Notes under the pieces: model-generated
The model's input: only the letters and a program-made list of their open reading frames with translations
Databases searched by the model: none
Told to the model about the DNA's origin: nothing
Shown: positions 6,201 through 6,308 of the stretch, piece after piece
Layout: every line of letters starts with the position of its first letter
Numbering within the stretch: position 1 is the first letter of the stretch
Program-made: the position numbers and the translations under genes
Assembly (NCBI GenBank): GCA_038231615.1
Contig: JBBRLA010000524.1
Coordinates: 1-6,308 of the forward strand
Source of the DNA: JBBRLA01 sp038231615
GTDB lineage: Bacteria; Myxococcota_A; Polyangia; Palsa-1104; JAEUJZ01
DNA: 6,308 nt
Reading direction: 5' to 3'

Positions 6201-6308
6201 CGCCAGCGGTGGCCGCCGCGGTCTGCCCCATCGGATAAAGGTAGCGCCGCCGGGCCCCTTCGGGGTGCGCCTGGTGCGCCAGCCACTCGACGTAGCGCAG
6301 GTGGATCA
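3277..6308 (-). CDS. VIT/vWA domain protein with AgmX/PglI-type C-terminal domain and TPR-like helices, cut at the right edge
   Basis: The frame is open to the window edge. ATG 6231 is only the first internal Met, because 25 codons upstream of it continue a VIT domain (IHLRYVEWLAH, then RRRYLYPMG). Numbering from that Met: VIT end about 1-65; vWA about 102-275 with core LSLVLVVDVSAGT (103-115), GGGSDLLLGL (178-187) and VVYLGDGRPTVG (201-212); then RYAVVTPWTAMVV (383-395), like the RYxLVTPxTSxVV motif of VIT/vWA proteins. About 460-540 resembles AgmX/PglI and TonB C-terminal domains (SGRVTLRVKIALDGTVALAK), with Cys464 and Cys509 as a likely family disulfide pair. About 670-820 is helical and TPR-like. 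About 870-984 is beta-rich and not recognised. The MIDAS looks degenerate: DVSAG instead of DxSxS, and Ser in the place of the usual Thr. It is probably an envelope-associated scaffold or secretion/motility-related factor, not an enzyme; no function is proven. It is convergent with the flippase, and its TAA (3279-3277) abuts the palindromic element. Confidence 0.85.
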   Translation of the reverse strand, partial: IHLRYVEWLAHQAHPEGARRRYLYPMGQTAAATAGDAPNLGEFSLEVDLSAAQAGALEAGMGAKVEGSKVILRKSDFRPRADFVLDLLDPKERKGDVLEIYRGGHEGDGTHYVLAQPVLDPGKPAAGLSLVLVVDVSAGTDPARLDLARTAAQAFLKQLGPGDRVGVIVSSVTARSLGKEAVAPATSARVEELIEALGKEAPGGGSDLLLGLSRAVGLLPDGRGAVVYLGDGRPTVGALLPGELRDALLRLGPLPRIYAVAVGSDANVDLLEAVTNGGKAVVRIEDRPEAARAALHLFTRLSQPALTSVTVSLGEDVDVIYPEAPVTLIGGEPLTLVARLRRDRPERLEKLVVKGRTDDGQPFTQEFRLSMKDAEDHRDLARRWAQARLLRLLQRGAGKEAASDIGTRYAVVTPWTAMVVGGDASRGYAQLIGDEEVGTFVPPALRERPPEDAPVALEGGVSTQSVRAVGVDPLYQQALGERQAPARVCYDRKAAGHPELSGRVTLRVKIALDGTVALAKVVTSTLRSSEVEGCIERAISGLRLPASPDGKPHEVLFALQLEQEQRDGARSCSGASRAYLSVRRALWRERLLRSPGPGGAMSVWRDAEARCELRSFIDRRALLDLMRPLSGGTAEQVDLYHRFDDHADRAEVQEYLRREILRAVRTQNDVQAAQAGLVLDGGIEPRLLEQELVKAKTVDGQIAVLRRFLLLSPRAIALKVRLLALLERAGQKAEARRLCDSLRSDPGADAAVRQEIGEFLFRSGDGAEGARAFSEIVEFAPFDPWARRRLGDLYQAHGLFDAAYREYQILGWLVPQDDTVFLLLANAAAGAGRTDEALRLTARVAEAVGARAEQSGPAAWARALHATRLSRLVDDARTRDDKNLLGQLAARGRSDGVAGYTGALMVALSTMRPDAGLGLYLTPPGLKEGERAEIRGGAVGIEARRLARGAQGVWGVTVRRMAGVPGVQEAELLAMKEGGERGISRVKVHLAADEWVKEYRLQDGQFISH

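Noticed and set aside
6229..6231. ATG 6231 as the true start of the VIT/vWA gene
   Set aside because: The frame remains open to the window edge and the upstream codons continue a VIT-like sequence (IHLRYVEWLAH…RRRYLYP), so this Met is internal.

Overview
The window is GC-rich DNA with G/C-biased third codon positions and long open frames antisense to the real genes. It holds three recognisable genes, two of them cut by the window edges. The best clue to the host is the right-hand gene, which joins a VIT/vWA module to an AgmX/PglI-type C-terminal domain and TPR-like helices. I associate that combination mainly with Myxococcota and related former Deltaproteobacteria. The M23 peptidase on the left also looks like deltaproteobacterial homologues. 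The host assignment is an inference from architecture and composition, not a measurement.

Layout. Positions 1-1121 (minus strand) carry the N-terminal two thirds of a membrane-anchored M23 (LytM-type) cell-wall peptidase; its catalytic domain lies beyond the left edge. Positions 1122-1534 are a 413-bp divergent intergenic region. It is less GC-rich than its surroundings between about 1160 and 1335 and holds a 13-codon mini-ORF with a good Shine-Dalgarno, repeated GTGGC/GCCAC half-sites and a short hairpin. Positions 1535-3088 (plus strand) encode a complete multi-pass MOP-superfamily (Wzx/RfbX/MurJ-like) polysaccharide or lipid-linked glycan flippase. Positions 3089-3276 separate two convergent genes. 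They contain a 15-bp imperfect tandem duplication and then a compact 119-bp element with 16-bp perfect terminal inverted repeats and nested internal symmetry. Positions 3277-6308 (minus strand) carry a large VIT/vWA/AgmX-PglI/TPR-like protein that is open through the right edge, so its true start lies outside.

All three genes have plausible envelope roles: peptidoglycan cleavage, glycan export, and a probable envelope or secretion-associated multidomain protein. They are divergent or convergent rather than one operon, so direct cooperation is not shown. The least explained item is the palindromic element at 3157-3275, which ends two bases from the stop codon of the VIT gene. I see no CRISPR array, tRNA, rRNA, transposase or clear defence system.
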